Shown here one piece after another: positions 44,866-54,753 of a stretch of 64,000 nucleotides of DNA. A program made the position numbers and the translations under genes. The notes under the pieces were generated by a model, which was not told the DNA's origin, ran no database searches, and saw only the letters and a list, made by a program, of their open reading frames with translations. This DNA comes from Alicyclobacillus sp. (GTDB taxonomy: Bacteria > Bacillota > Bacilli > Alicyclobacillales > Alicyclobacillaceae), in the NCBI GenBank assembly GCA_023511295.1, contig JAIMBT010000001.1:159650-223649 (forward strand), given 5' to 3'. The first letter of the stretch is position 1; every line of letters starts with the position of its first letter.

Positions 44866-45776
44866 ATGTCATTCTTGCGGATTACTCTGTTGCAGTTGAC
44901 TGCGGTATCCGATGACGACACAGAGAATCTCAACAAGGCAGACTGGGCGTGTCGTGTCGCCAAAGACCGTGGCGCCGACATGGCGCTGTTTCCCCAGATA
45001 TGGAATATCGGATATGCGCCACCCTTTCCGGAAGCCTGGGACGATCCGTGGCGACCAGACAAGGAGGCGGAGCGGCAAGCTTGGCGGGAACGAGCAATTG
45101 ACGAGCGAGATCCATATCTTCAACACTTCTCGGACTTGGCGCACGAACTAGACTTGGCCATTGCGATCACGTATCTGGAACGCTGGCCACATGCCCCCGG
45201 AACACACTCTTGCTGATTGACCGGCACGGTCAGCCAGTTCTGAAGTATGCGAAAGTACATACCTGCGACTTTTCCATGGAGGCGTTGCTGACGCCGGGCG
45301 ATGAGTTCCCGGTTTGTGAACTCGATACAGCAGCCGGCTCGGTTTCGATTGGCGGAATGATCTGCTATGACCGGGAATTCCCGGAGAGCAGCCGGATCCT
45401 GATGCTGAACGGCGTAGAAATCATTCTTGTACCGAACGCCTGCGACATGAACGACATCCGTCTGAGGCAGCTCTCCACACGGGCGTTTGAGAATATGGTC
45501 GGTGTTGCGATGGCCAACTACGCAGGACGAGGTTGGGGTAGGTCGACAGCATACCACCCGTGCGTGTTCACGGAAAACGGGCTGACAGTCGATCCCGCCA
45601 TTGTGGAAGCTGATGAGTCCGAAGGTATTTGGGTCGCTGAGTGTAACGTGGATCACCTATGTAGATACCGGGAACGGGAGACGTGGGGGAACGCATATCG
45701 GAAGCCGAGGGCATCTGGCAGGCTGGTAGATGAACGGGTGCAACCGCCGTTTGTGCGGGAGGATGCCAGACGATAG
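44866..45776 (+). pseudogene. Carbon-nitrogen hydrolase (nitrilase family), frameshifted
   Basis: Frame one (44866-45216) gives the N-terminal half ('FLRITLLQLTAVSDDDTENL', 'ALFPQIWNIGY'). Frame two (from about 45203) gives 'LLLIDRHGQPVLKYAKVHTCDF', the Cys motif 'GGMICYDREFPES' and the rest. Adding one C in the run at about 45195-45199 restores one reading frame. The catalytic Glu of the usual F-P-E motif is Gln here, so there are two lesions; Lys and Cys of the triad remain. A sequencing error in the C-run is possible but would not explain the Gln. Confidence 0.75.
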
Positions 45777-46093
45777 CTCAGTGCAGATGTCGGAGTGGCT
45801 GCAATCGGCTGAATCTGTTGATCGTGAACCCAGGCGGAACCCCGTTTGCAGCTTGCGGAGACAATGGGACACTTGGGACACCATGGGACACGAAAATCGA
45901 TAAGGACCAATACAAACCAACTCTTCGTGAAGAAATATGAAAAAACGATGTCAAGAGGTATCCCAACGTCCCAAATTCACACCCCACCCAACCCTCACTG
46001 GCAGATGGAGTGCAATACCCCAGCAGCCACGGAGAAGCAACCTCGAGAGTCAGCGTATCCTGCCGAGTCGGGTGTGCATGTCGCAGGACGCAC
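45777..46093. other. Convergent intergenic region with TGGGACAC repeats
   Basis: Between the hydrolase remnant and the SIR2 gene. TGGGACAC or close variants occur three times in tandem at about 45864-45891. No gene is supported. Confidence 0.5.
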
Positions 46094-47872
46094 CTATTGC
46101 CCCTGGTACAGCTTCAACAGGCTTCCGTTGTCCGCATAGGGAATATGTTGAGCAAACCAAGGAATGGCGTTGTGGTCAAATCGTTTCATCAAGTCAATCC
46201 ACTCGTCTTGACCATCATTGAACAGATGTTCAATGGCACCCCAGTGTGGTCCGAAACTTCTTCCGTGTCGCAAGAACGGTTCCAACGTTCCCAAATCAAA
46301 GATGAAGAGGCCGGGCGCATACTTATAGCTTGATGACTCGTTTTCTGAATAGAATCGCAGCGCATATAAGAACTCAAACCCGTAAAAACATCGATCAAAC
46401 TCCGCACTATTCGATAGAGGACTGTGGAAGAGGCGCTTCATTGTTTCATACAGGTACTGGTGGGCTGGTAAAAATGCGTCTCTTGCACCCTTGTTCTGAA
46501 TCAGACCTTTGAAACCGTCCGCTGCGTTCGAGAATAACCGTAGTGGTTGAATCGCAGACAAGAATGGAAGAGATGCACTGAGTTCGATCACTGTTGGCTG
46601 CTCAAGCCAAATAGAACGCAACATCTTGTAGTGATTTGCAGCGACCGAAGCAATTCCGCTACTGTAGAATGTCAAAAGAACCGGCAAGAACCGTAGCGGA
46701 TGTAACTTTGAGTTTCCTCCTATGAATGGCACGCTTATCAATTGATACAAGGCCTGTCGGATATATTCTCTGGGCTTCTCCTCTTCTGTGAAGTAACAGG
46801 TCGCATTTATGATCTGGACCAAAGATTCGCACTCTGCCGTGATTCGTTCGACCATCGACGGGAATTCTTCATTTCTCCCGTTATAGGGCAGCGAAATAAC
46901 AAATTGCAGAATGCGATCAACTTCACCGTGGACCATATCGTGTAGACCGATCCAATCCTTCTGTCGTATGAAATTTTTGGCCATGGCCTGGGCCATCTGG
47001 GGAGTTAAGGACAGACTCCTTCTATCCAGAGTCAGCAGCGCTTCTATTTGAGACTTGAGGCTTTTAAAGAATGAATCAGCACCAGTGTCAGCGACCACGG
47101 TTGCTTGACGATGCGCAATCAAATGTTTTGCGCTTTCTGTCAAGGGCCCGACTTGAAGCCAGTACCATCCATACCGACGGCTTTTGACCCGGAACATACA
47201 GTTGCGCAATCCGTTATCCCATTCCGCAGACCATCCAGCCACGATTAGGCCGTAATCCTCAAAGACACGAGATAGAAATTGTTCGATGGGCAGGGGGTAT
47301 TCCTCCAACTCAAGCGCTGTGTTCTTGAACCGGGAATCGAGATAATCCCCATTTACTTTCAGCAGGGCACAGGGCGAGTGGGGTAAGGGGCGAGCACCTT
47401 CAATCTGTTCTTCACTCCAAAGGACGTCTGCCTGCACGCCCTCGTCTTCCAATGCTGTTTCCATGAGGCGGTCAAAGTTGGTTGTTATGATGACTTTGAC
47501 GAATCCTTGCTTTACAAGCCATGCGATTGCACGGTGCGCAGCGGTTGGCTGCTTGAGACCTTGTTCGGCCTCCTCAGGTGCGGTTTCAAAATACGAGCGC
47601 AGAATTCCTGTTCTTTCATGTGATGTATTACCGATTTCCTCCAAAAGCGTGTCATAGCGAATCGGTTTTTGAAACGTCTGTTCATACCATTGATCGGGTG
47701 AAGGCTCGCAATTCTCTCCACGACATGCGGCCACTTTGCGGCAAAGGTCCATCATGATGTCCCAGCCGCTAGGGATTCCGGCAGGCTTGGAGACCCCTGA
47801 ACCCAAGAATACAGCATAGACACCTGGATTCGAATGCATTGCAACCGCCAATGGGGTCACCTCATAGTTCAT
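46094..47872 (-). CDS. SIR2-domain protein, probable anti-phage effector
   Basis: A 592-residue protein. Residues about 15-280 are SIR2-like: 'VFLGSGVSKPAGIPSGWD' (NAD-binding GSG at 24-26), 'IITTNFDRLMETAL' (Asn132, Asp134) and 'LLKVNGDYLDSRF'. In the last motif Asn174 replaces the catalytic His of the usual H-G-D form. The remaining 300 residues are helical without a recognised domain. SIR2 proteins in phage defence (ThsA, DSR1/2, SIR2-HerA) deplete NAD. ATG 47872 with GGGAG at 8 bases is preferred over GTG 47881. It is divergent from hsdM, 222 bp apart, and has no HerA-type or TIR partner nearby. Confidence 0.75.
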   Translation of the reverse strand: MNYEVTPLAVAMHSNPGVYAVFLGSGVSKPAGIPSGWDIMMDLCRKVAACRGENCEPSPDQWYEQTFQKPIRYDTLLEEIGNTSHERTGILRSYFETAPEEAEQGLKQPTAAHRAIAWLVKQGFVKVIITTNFDRLMETALEDEGVQADVLWSEEQIEGARPLPHSPCALLKVNGDYLDSRFKNTALELEEYPLPIEQFLSRVFEDYGLIVAGWSAEWDNGLRNCMFRVKSRRYGWYWLQVGPLTESAKHLIAHRQATVVADTGADSFFKSLKSQIEALLTLDRRSLSLTPQMAQAMAKNFIRQKDWIGLHDMVHGEVDRILQFVISLPYNGRNEEFPSMVERITAECESLVQIINATCYFTEEEKPREYIRQALYQLISVPFIGGNSKLHPLRFLPVLLTFYSSGIASVAANHYKMLRSIWLEQPTVIELSASLPFLSAIQPLRLFSNAADGFKGLIQNKGARDAFLPAHQYLYETMKRLFHSPLSNSAEFDRCFYGFEFLYALRFYSENESSSYKYAPGLFIFDLGTLEPFLRHGRSFGPHWGAIEHLFNDGQDEWIDLMKRFDHNAIPWFAQHIPYADNGSLLKLYQGQ

Positions 47873-48094
47873 TCTATTCACTCCCTATCCCACTGCTAAA
47901 TTGAGGGTTTCCAAACAGATCAGTTGTGCGATTCCAGACTTTGCTCAAGTCTCTGGACACAGTACGATTCTCTGCCAAACCGACCATCTCCTGTCGAATG
48001 CCCCTCAAAGCGCAGGATGTCGAATCTACCAATCTAAAGTAAAATGGGAATTGATTCGTACTGGGGATCGCTGATGGAATTGGGGAGAATACAT
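47873..48094. promoter_or_regulatory. Divergent regulatory region between SIR2 and hsdM
   Basis: 222 bp between two divergent starts; presumably holds both promoters, though I could not fix consensus boxes with confidence. Confidence 0.4.
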
Positions 48095-50104
48095 ATGCCG
48101 AACTTCAACGAAATAGCCAATTTTATTTGGTCTGTGGCCGATCTTTTGAGAGGCGACTATAAGCAATCCGATTACGGCAAGGTCATCCTGCCCATGACTG
48201 TATTGCGCCGGCTGGATTCGGTATTGAAGCCTACTAAGCCGCAAGTGTTGGCCAAACTGGCCGAACTGGAACGGTTGAACGTGCAAAACCTCGACCCGGT
48301 GCTCAACCGGATTACCGGGTATGAGTTTCATAACCGGAGCAGATTCGATTTCGAGTCTCTGCTGGACGACCCGGATCATCTGGCCGCCAACCTGACGGCG
48401 TACATCAACGGATTTTCGACCAACGCAAAAGATGTCATGGACTACTTTGAGTTCAGCAAGCAGATTGAGCGGCTCGACCGGTCCAACCTCCTCTACCAGG
48501 TGATGCAGCGATTTGCTGCCATTGATTTGCATCCTAACACCGTCAGTAACATGGAGATGGGGTACATCTTCGAGGAACTCATCCGCAAGTTCGCCGAAGT
48601 CTCCAACGAGACGGCCGGGGAGCATTTTACGCCACGTGAAGTGATTCGCCTGATGGTGAATCTTCTGTTCAACGAAGACCGTAACCAGGACCTCTCCAAG
48701 GAGGGAATCGTGCGGACGATATACGATCCCGCTTGTGGCACGGGCGGCATGCTGTCGGTGTCGGAAGAATGGCTCCATGAACATAATCCTGACATGATGG
48801 TGCGGGTTTTCGGGCAGGAGCTGAATCCCGAGTCGTACGCCATCTGCAAGGCCGATATGCTGCTGAAGGGGCAGAAGCCGTCGCAAATCAAGTTCGGTAA
48901 CAGCTTCACGGAAGACGGGTTTGCCGGTCAGACATTCGACTACCTGTTGTCGAATCCGCCGTTTGGCGTGGAGTGGAAGAAAGTCGAGAAAGAGATTCGG
49001 GATGAGCATGAGAAGCTCGGCATGAACGGCCGCTTTGGTGCCGGGTTGCCGAGGATCAGCGACGGATCGCTGCTCTTCTTGCAGCACATGCTCGCAAAGA
49101 TGAAGCCGGTATCTCTCGGCGGGAGCCGGATCGCCATTGTGTTCAACGGATCGCCTCTGTTTTCCGGTGGTGCAGAGTCGGGAGAGTCGAACATTCGTCG
49201 GTGGACCATCGAGAACGACTGGCTCGAGGCCATCGTGGCGCTGCCAGATCAACTGTTCTACAACACGGGCATCTCGACATACATCTGGGTGCTCACAAAC
49301 CGGAAGTCTCCGGAAAGAAAGGGCAAGATCCAACTTATCAACGCCACGCATCTCTATCAAAAGATGCGCAAGTCTTTGGGCAACAAGCGAAACGAATTGT
49401 CGGATGAGCACATTGCAGAGATCACCCGCATACATGGCGAGTTTCGAGAGACCAAGTACAGCAAGATCTTTGACAATGAGGACTTCGGATATCGGCGTAT
49501 TACCGTGGAGCGACCGCTGCGGCTGAACTTCCTCGTGTCGGACGAGCGCATTGCCCGGCTGAAGGAAGAGAAGGCGTTCCAGAACCTCGCCACGTCCAAG
49601 AAGAAGGGTGCGGCCGGCGAGGCGGAGGTTGCGGAGGGCAAGCGCCAGCAAGAAGCGATTCTCCGTATTCTCGAAGGCCTGCGGTCGGATACCCTTTACA
49701 AGAACCGGGAAGAGTTCGTGAAGGTCTTGAAGAAGGCGTTTAAGACGAGCGGTATGGATTTGCCAGCGCCGATGCAGAAGGCGATTCTGTCAGCGGTGTC
49801 GGAGCGGGATGAGACGGCCGATATCTGCCGGGATGCAAAGGGCAACCCCGAACCGGATACGGAGCTACGGGACTACGAGAACGTGCCGCTCAAGGAAGAT
49901 ATCTACGAGTATTTCGAACGGGAAGTGAAGCCGTACGTGCCCGATGCCTGGATTGACGAGGATAAGACGAAGATCGGGTACGAGATCCCGTTCACGAGGC
50001 ATTTTTACGAGTATACGTCGATGCGGCCGTTGGAGGAGATTGCACGGGATATTGGTGAACTGGAAGCTGACATCCGAGAACTGCTGGAGGCGATCCGCAT
50101 ATGA
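48095..50104 (+). CDS. hsdM: Type I restriction-modification system, methyltransferase subunit HsdM
   Basis: A 669-residue N6-adenine methyltransferase subunit. An N-terminal helical domain ('IANFIWSVADLLRGDYKQSDYGKVILPMTVLRRLD') precedes the AdoMet motif DPACGTGG (about 211-218) and catalytic NPPF (about 287-290). A long C-terminal helical extension follows. ATG 48095 is preferred: TTGGGGAG is 8 bases upstream. The stop overlaps the hsdS start (ATGA). It modifies host DNA and forms the enzyme complex with HsdS and HsdR. Confidence 0.96.
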   Translation: MPNFNEIANFIWSVADLLRGDYKQSDYGKVILPMTVLRRLDSVLKPTKPQVLAKLAELERLNVQNLDPVLNRITGYEFHNRSRFDFESLLDDPDHLAANLTAYINGFSTNAKDVMDYFEFSKQIERLDRSNLLYQVMQRFAAIDLHPNTVSNMEMGYIFEELIRKFAEVSNETAGEHFTPREVIRLMVNLLFNEDRNQDLSKEGIVRTIYDPACGTGGMLSVSEEWLHEHNPDMMVRVFGQELNPESYAICKADMLLKGQKPSQIKFGNSFTEDGFAGQTFDYLLSNPPFGVEWKKVEKEIRDEHEKLGMNGRFGAGLPRISDGSLLFLQHMLAKMKPVSLGGSRIAIVFNGSPLFSGGAESGESNIRRWTIENDWLEAIVALPDQLFYNTGISTYIWVLTNRKSPERKGKIQLINATHLYQKMRKSLGNKRNELSDEHIAEITRIHGEFRETKYSKIFDNEDFGYRRITVERPLRLNFLVSDERIARLKEEKAFQNLATSKKKGAAGEAEVAEGKRQQEAILRILEGLRSDTLYKNREEFVKVLKKAFKTSGMDLPAPMQKAILSAVSERDETADICRDAKGNPEPDTELRDYENVPLKEDIYEYFEREVKPYVPDAWIDEDKTKIGYEIPFTRHFYEYTSMRPLEEIARDIGELEADIRELLEAIRI

Positions 50105-51447
50105 ACAAGCCTCAGCGGCAGTCAATCGATTTTCTGAGGGACAATTGGCGTGTAGCTCGTCTTAAACATTACGTACAAATAAATCCCACAAAAAGCGAAA
50201 TTTCACGGCTGCCCGAGGAAACAGAGGTATCCTTTCTCCCGATGGAGGCAGTGAGCGAATCGGGCGAGTTTGATGAGACGAGGTCAGGAATGATAGCAGA
50301 CTATGCTTCTGGTTACACATATTTTCGAGATGGAGACGTTCTGCTGGCCAAGATCACTCCCTGCTTCGAAAATGGCAAGACCGCACTCGTTCATGGACTG
50401 AAAAATGGTATCGGATTTGGCTCCACAGAGTTTCACGTTCTGCGAGCCAAGGACAACATGAGCCCACTGTATCTTTCCTATGTGGTTCGTAGCCATATCT
50501 TGCGTTCGCATGGAGAGGCTTCCATGATTGGTGCGGCCGGACAAAAGCGTGTCCCGGAATCGTTCCTGTCTGAATTCAAACAACCGTTTCCGCCGCTCGA
50601 GGAACAGAAGGCCATCGCCTCCTTCCTCGACACCGAAACGGCCAAACTCGACCAGCTCGTCGAGAAGAAGAAGCGTCTCATCGAGCTCTTGCAGGAGAAG
50701 CGTCAGGCCCTGATTACCCAGGCCGTCACAAAGGGGCTTGATCCGAACGTACCGATGAAGGATTCGGGCATTCCGTGGTTGGGAGAGGTACCGGCGCATT
50801 GGGATATTGTTAAGATCTCTCGAGTGGCGGTATCAATTCAAACCGGCCCGTTTGGCAGTCAGTTACACGCCGAAGACTACGTTGATGACGGCATACCTGT
50901 TATCAATCCATCTCATTTGATTGACGGTGACATTGCTCCGGATCCAACTTGTACTGTATCACCTGCCACTAAGCAAAGACTTATTCGTCACGAACTTATG
51001 CGTGGTGACATAGTTTTCGCCCGTAGAGGTGAAATAGGTCGTTGCGCATTGGTGACTGAATCAGCACAAGGATTTTTGTGCGGTACTGGGTGCTTCCGTT
51101 TACGGCTTAATTCTCAGATAGTTGATCCAGCGTTTGTGGCGTTCTCATTTTCAACTCCTTGGATACGAGACTGGTTGTTGATTCAGTCTGTGGGTTCTAC
51201 GATGGACAATTTGAATACGGGGATACTTGCGGGCACGCCTCTTCTGGTTCCACCTGTGTCGGAACAACTTTCTATTGTTCAACGAATACGTGAAATATCT
51301 AAAACCATCAATCAAGCAACAAGTAGGTTGGAGCACCAGGTTGTGCTTCTGAGAGAATACCGCCAAGCCCTCATCACTGCCGCCGTGACCGGCCAAATCG
51401 ACGTGCGGCAGTATGCAGCACACGAAGCCACACCCGTTTCGTCCTGA
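50101..51447 (+). CDS. hsdS: Type I restriction-modification system, specificity subunit HsdS
   Basis: A 448-residue DNA-recognition subunit with two target-recognition domains (about 15-165 and 230-400). Each is followed by a conserved spacer helix ('PPLEEQKAIASFLDTETAKLDQLVEKKKRLIELLQEKRQALITQAVTKG' and 'PPVSEQLSIVQRI ... REYRQALITAAVTGQID'). The 'SGIPWLGEVPAHWDIVKISRV' at the start of the second domain is typical. It sets the bipartite target, which cannot be read from the sequence. Both halves are complete and no inversion repeats or silent hsdS are seen. Confidence 0.96.
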   Translation: MNKPQRQSIDFLRDNWRVARLKHYVQINPTKSEISRLPEETEVSFLPMEAVSESGEFDETRSGMIADYASGYTYFRDGDVLLAKITPCFENGKTALVHGLKNGIGFGSTEFHVLRAKDNMSPLYLSYVVRSHILRSHGEASMIGAAGQKRVPESFLSEFKQPFPPLEEQKAIASFLDTETAKLDQLVEKKKRLIELLQEKRQALITQAVTKGLDPNVPMKDSGIPWLGEVPAHWDIVKISRVAVSIQTGPFGSQLHAEDYVDDGIPVINPSHLIDGDIAPDPTCTVSPATKQRLIRHELMRGDIVFARRGEIGRCALVTESAQGFLCGTGCFRLRLNSQIVDPAFVAFSFSTPWIRDWLLIQSVGSTMDNLNTGILAGTPLLVPPVSEQLSIVQRIREISKTINQATSRLEHQVVLLREYRQALITAAVTGQIDVRQYAAHEATPVSS

Positions 51448-51508
51448 TAAGCGTTGCCACGATTGATTCGCTTAGACGTACAGACTTAGAACGAAAGGAG
51501 TTGATCGC

Positions 51509-54484
51509 ATGACCGCCATCCACACCGAAAAGGCGCTGGAAGAAGCGATTGAGTCACATCTACTTGCACACGGCTGGCACAAGGGCAGCCCGGATGCATA
51601 CGATAGGGATATGGCCCTGTTCTCGGCCACCTTCCTTGAATTCGTGAAAACGAGCCAACCGAACGAGTATAACCGCCTCATGGGTTTCTTTGGAGATAAA
51701 ACGGATACCGAGCTCATCCGCCGACTCGTCCAGGTCATCGACCGAGACGGGATGTTGAAGGTTATCCGGAAGGGATTTGACATCTACGGCGTGCCCATCA
51801 AGGCGGCGTTTTTCAGGCCTGCGAGCGGGCTCAACCCGGAGACCCTGGCCCGGTACAATCAGAACATCCTCACGGTGACTCTCCAACTTCACTACAGCCC
51901 CAAAAGCGAGAATTCCCTCGATATGGTGCTTTCTATCAACGGTCTGCCCATCATGACGGTAGAGCTGAAGAACCAGTTCACCGGCCAGACCGTTCAGGAT
52001 GCCATTCGGCAATACAAACGGGATCGGGATCCGAGAGAGCTGCTCTTCCAGTTCAAAAAGCGAACCCTCGTGCACTTTGCGGTGGATCCGGACGAGGTCT
52101 ACATGACCACCAAATTGGACGGAAGTGACACCTTCTTCCTTCCGTTCAACCGAGGCAACCAGGGCGGTGCCGGTAATCCACCGTCGAATGGATTCCGTAC
52201 GGCATACCTGTGGGAAGAGGTCTGGCAAAAAGATAACTTCATGGACCTCCTGCAAAAGTTCCTTCACTTGCAGGTCGACGAGAAAGTCAAAAATGGCAAG
52301 AAGGTCCGCAAGGAGACAATGATCTTCCCCCGCTACCATCAGTGGGATGCGGTGAACAAAATCTTGGCCGACGTGCTGGAGAGGGGCCCTGGGCACAATT
52401 ACCTGATTCAGCACTCGGCGGGATCGGGGAAGACGAACACCATCTCGTGGCTGGCGCATCGGCTGTCGAGTCTTCATGGTCCGGATGACAAACCCATCTT
52501 CGATGCCGTCATTGTTATTACGGATCGGCTGGTGCTGGATCGCCAACTACAGGATGCCATTTATCAATTCGATCACATACAGGGTGTCGTGCAGCAGATC
52601 GATAAAAACTCCCGGCAGCTCAAACAGGCGCTGGAGTCGGGCACGGCCAAGATCATCGTCTCGACCATCCAAAAGTTCGGCGTCATCTCGAAACAAGTCG
52701 CCGATCTGTCGCACAAGAACTTCGCCATCATCGTTGATGAGGCGCATAGCTCGCAAAGCGGTAAGGCGGCCGATGCCCTGAAGGAAGTGTTGGCGGCGGG
52801 TTCGCTCGAAGAGGCGGAGCATATTCAGCGGGATCTGGATGCGAAGGCGAAGGATGTCGAGGATCAGATAGCTGAAGAGCTCGCCAAGCGGGGTCGACAG
52901 AAGAACCTGAGTTACTTTGCCTTTACGGCAACGCCTAAGGCGAAGACACTTGAACTGTTCGGCCGCAGGCCCACGCCAGAAGCGAAGCCGGAGCCATTGC
53001 ATCTGTATTCCATGCGCCAGGCGATCGAAGAGGGCTTCATCCTCGATGTTCTACAAAACTACGTCACGTACAAGGCGTACTACAAGCTGGCCAAGGCGAT
53101 AGAAGATGATCCGACGCTGGAAGAGAGACCGGCGAAGAAGGCCATTGCTCGTTTCGCAAGCCTGCACCCGCATAACGTGGCGCAAAAGACGGAGATCATG
53201 GTGGAGCATTTCCGGCGCATCACCCGCCATAAGATCGGCGGCCGGGCAAAGGCTATGGTTGTGACGAGCTCACGTCTTCATGCGCTTCGCTACAAGCAGG
53301 CCTTCGACGAGTACATCAAGCGCAAGGGCTACACGGATGTGGCGACGCTGGTGGCGTTTTCGGGCACCGTAATCGATCAGGGTGAGGAGTACACCGAGCC
53401 CGGCATCAATGGATTTGGGGAGAAGGAGCTGCCAGACCGGTTTGACACGGACGATTACCAAGTGCTGATCGTGGCTGACAAGTATCAGACCGGGTTTGAC
53501 CAGCCGCTTTTGCACACGATGTTTGTCGACAAGAAGTTGTCCGGCATCCAAGCGGTGCAGACACTAAGCCGCCTCAACCGTACATGTCCCGGTAAAAACG
53601 ACACGTTTGTGCTCGACTTCGTGAACACCCTCGAGGAGATTCAGGCGGCGTTCCAGCCGTACTATGAGGTCACGACGCTCGGTAAAGAGACAGATCTGAA
53701 CCTGATCTTTGACTTGAAGAGCTGCCTCGAAGCCCAGCCCGTCATTTGGAAGGATGACGTGGAAGCGCTTGTAGAGGCGTTCTATACCGGCAAGGATGCG
53801 GCGGCATTACACAAGTACCTTGATCCGGCTGTGGAGCGCTACTTGCAGTTGCCGGAGACGGAGCGGGAGGAGTTTCGCTCAACACTCGCCACGTTCGTCC
53901 GGGTTTACGGGTTCATCACGCAGATAGCGCCGTTCCAGTCCGTTCCCATTCACAAGTTTTACACGTACGGACGGCTGTTGTTGAGAAAGCTCCCGGTACG
54001 GGGACGGGTGGCGCTGGACCTCGATGACGAGGTGCAGATGCAGTATTACCGGCTGGAGGTAAAGTCAAAGGGCCGGATTGAACTCGTACGGGAAACGCCA
54101 GGCGTCGTCGATGGCATCACCGAAGCGGGGACTGGCGGATACAACCGGAAGGAAGCGCCACTCTCCAGCATCATTGAGGTGCTGAACAAGGCATTTGGGA
54201 CGGATTTTACGGAGGCGGATCGGCTGTTCTTCGATCAGGTAGAGCTGGATATCATGCGTGACGAAGAGATTGTTAAGGCAGCCCGGTCGAATACGATGGA
54301 AAACTTTCGTTACGCATTCGACGACGTTTTTCTTGGAAAGGTCATCGACCGGATGGGGATGAACGACAAGATATTTGCGAAGTTGATGGATGAACCAGAG
54401 TTCCAGAATACGGTGAAGAACTGGATGCTGGCATCGGTGTATCAGAAGTTGAATGAGGATGGATCTGCTGCGAGCGCTCCGTAA
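51509..54484 (+). CDS. hsdR: Type I restriction-modification system, restriction subunit HsdR
   Basis: A 991-residue motor-endonuclease. The nuclease motif has Asp near 137 and E-L-K near 153 ('PIMTVELKNQ'). The SF2 helicase begins with Walker A 'HSAGSGKTNT' (about 303-312), motif II 'VDEAHSSQ' (about 409) and later 'QTLSRLNRT'. It cuts unmodified DNA after ATP-driven translocation. GAAAGGAG precedes ATG 51509. It is 61 bp behind hsdS, completing the M-S-R operon with no gene between. Confidence 0.96.
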   Translation: MTAIHTEKALEEAIESHLLAHGWHKGSPDAYDRDMALFSATFLEFVKTSQPNEYNRLMGFFGDKTDTELIRRLVQVIDRDGMLKVIRKGFDIYGVPIKAAFFRPASGLNPETLARYNQNILTVTLQLHYSPKSENSLDMVLSINGLPIMTVELKNQFTGQTVQDAIRQYKRDRDPRELLFQFKKRTLVHFAVDPDEVYMTTKLDGSDTFFLPFNRGNQGGAGNPPSNGFRTAYLWEEVWQKDNFMDLLQKFLHLQVDEKVKNGKKVRKETMIFPRYHQWDAVNKILADVLERGPGHNYLIQHSAGSGKTNTISWLAHRLSSLHGPDDKPIFDAVIVITDRLVLDRQLQDAIYQFDHIQGVVQQIDKNSRQLKQALESGTAKIIVSTIQKFGVISKQVADLSHKNFAIIVDEAHSSQSGKAADALKEVLAAGSLEEAEHIQRDLDAKAKDVEDQIAEELAKRGRQKNLSYFAFTATPKAKTLELFGRRPTPEAKPEPLHLYSMRQAIEEGFILDVLQNYVTYKAYYKLAKAIEDDPTLEERPAKKAIARFASLHPHNVAQKTEIMVEHFRRITRHKIGGRAKAMVVTSSRLHALRYKQAFDEYIKRKGYTDVATLVAFSGTVIDQGEEYTEPGINGFGEKELPDRFDTDDYQVLIVADKYQTGFDQPLLHTMFVDKKLSGIQAVQTLSRLNRTCPGKNDTFVLDFVNTLEEIQAAFQPYYEVTTLGKETDLNLIFDLKSCLEAQPVIWKDDVEALVEAFYTGKDAAALHKYLDPAVERYLQLPETEREEFRSTLATFVRVYGFITQIAPFQSVPIHKFYTYGRLLLRKLPVRGRVALDLDDEVQMQYYRLEVKSKGRIELVRETPGVVDGITEAGTGGYNRKEAPLSSIIEVLNKAFGTDFTEADRLFFDQVELDIMRDEEIVKAARSNTMENFRYAFDDVFLGKVIDRMGMNDKIFAKLMDEPEFQNTVKNWMLASVYQKLNEDGSAASAP

Positions 54485-54753
54485 TATTTGATTGGGGCGG
54501 ACTCTCGGGATACACGACTTTTCTCCTTAAAGGCATCATCAATTCAAGATGGATCTTCCAGACGGCGGTGACAAGTCTCGGTGGAGCTGGAGAGAGATCG
54601 GAATCCATAAGGTTCACCACTCCGTCTACTAACGAAGGAAACCGAGCAGTGATAGGGCTCTTGTGTGCAACCACGCATCTGGTCCTTACATATATCAACA
54701 GTCTACGAACCGAACACAAGCAATGTAGCGTGTTCCGAAGGGAGCGTAAATTC

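Noticed and set aside
45864..45891. CRISPR-like repeats (three TGGGACAC units)
   Set aside because: Units are adjacent, too short and without spacers; no cas genes in the window.
48026..49651. 541-codon open frame antisense to hsdM
   Set aside because: Shadow frame; the methyltransferase motifs lie on the + strand.
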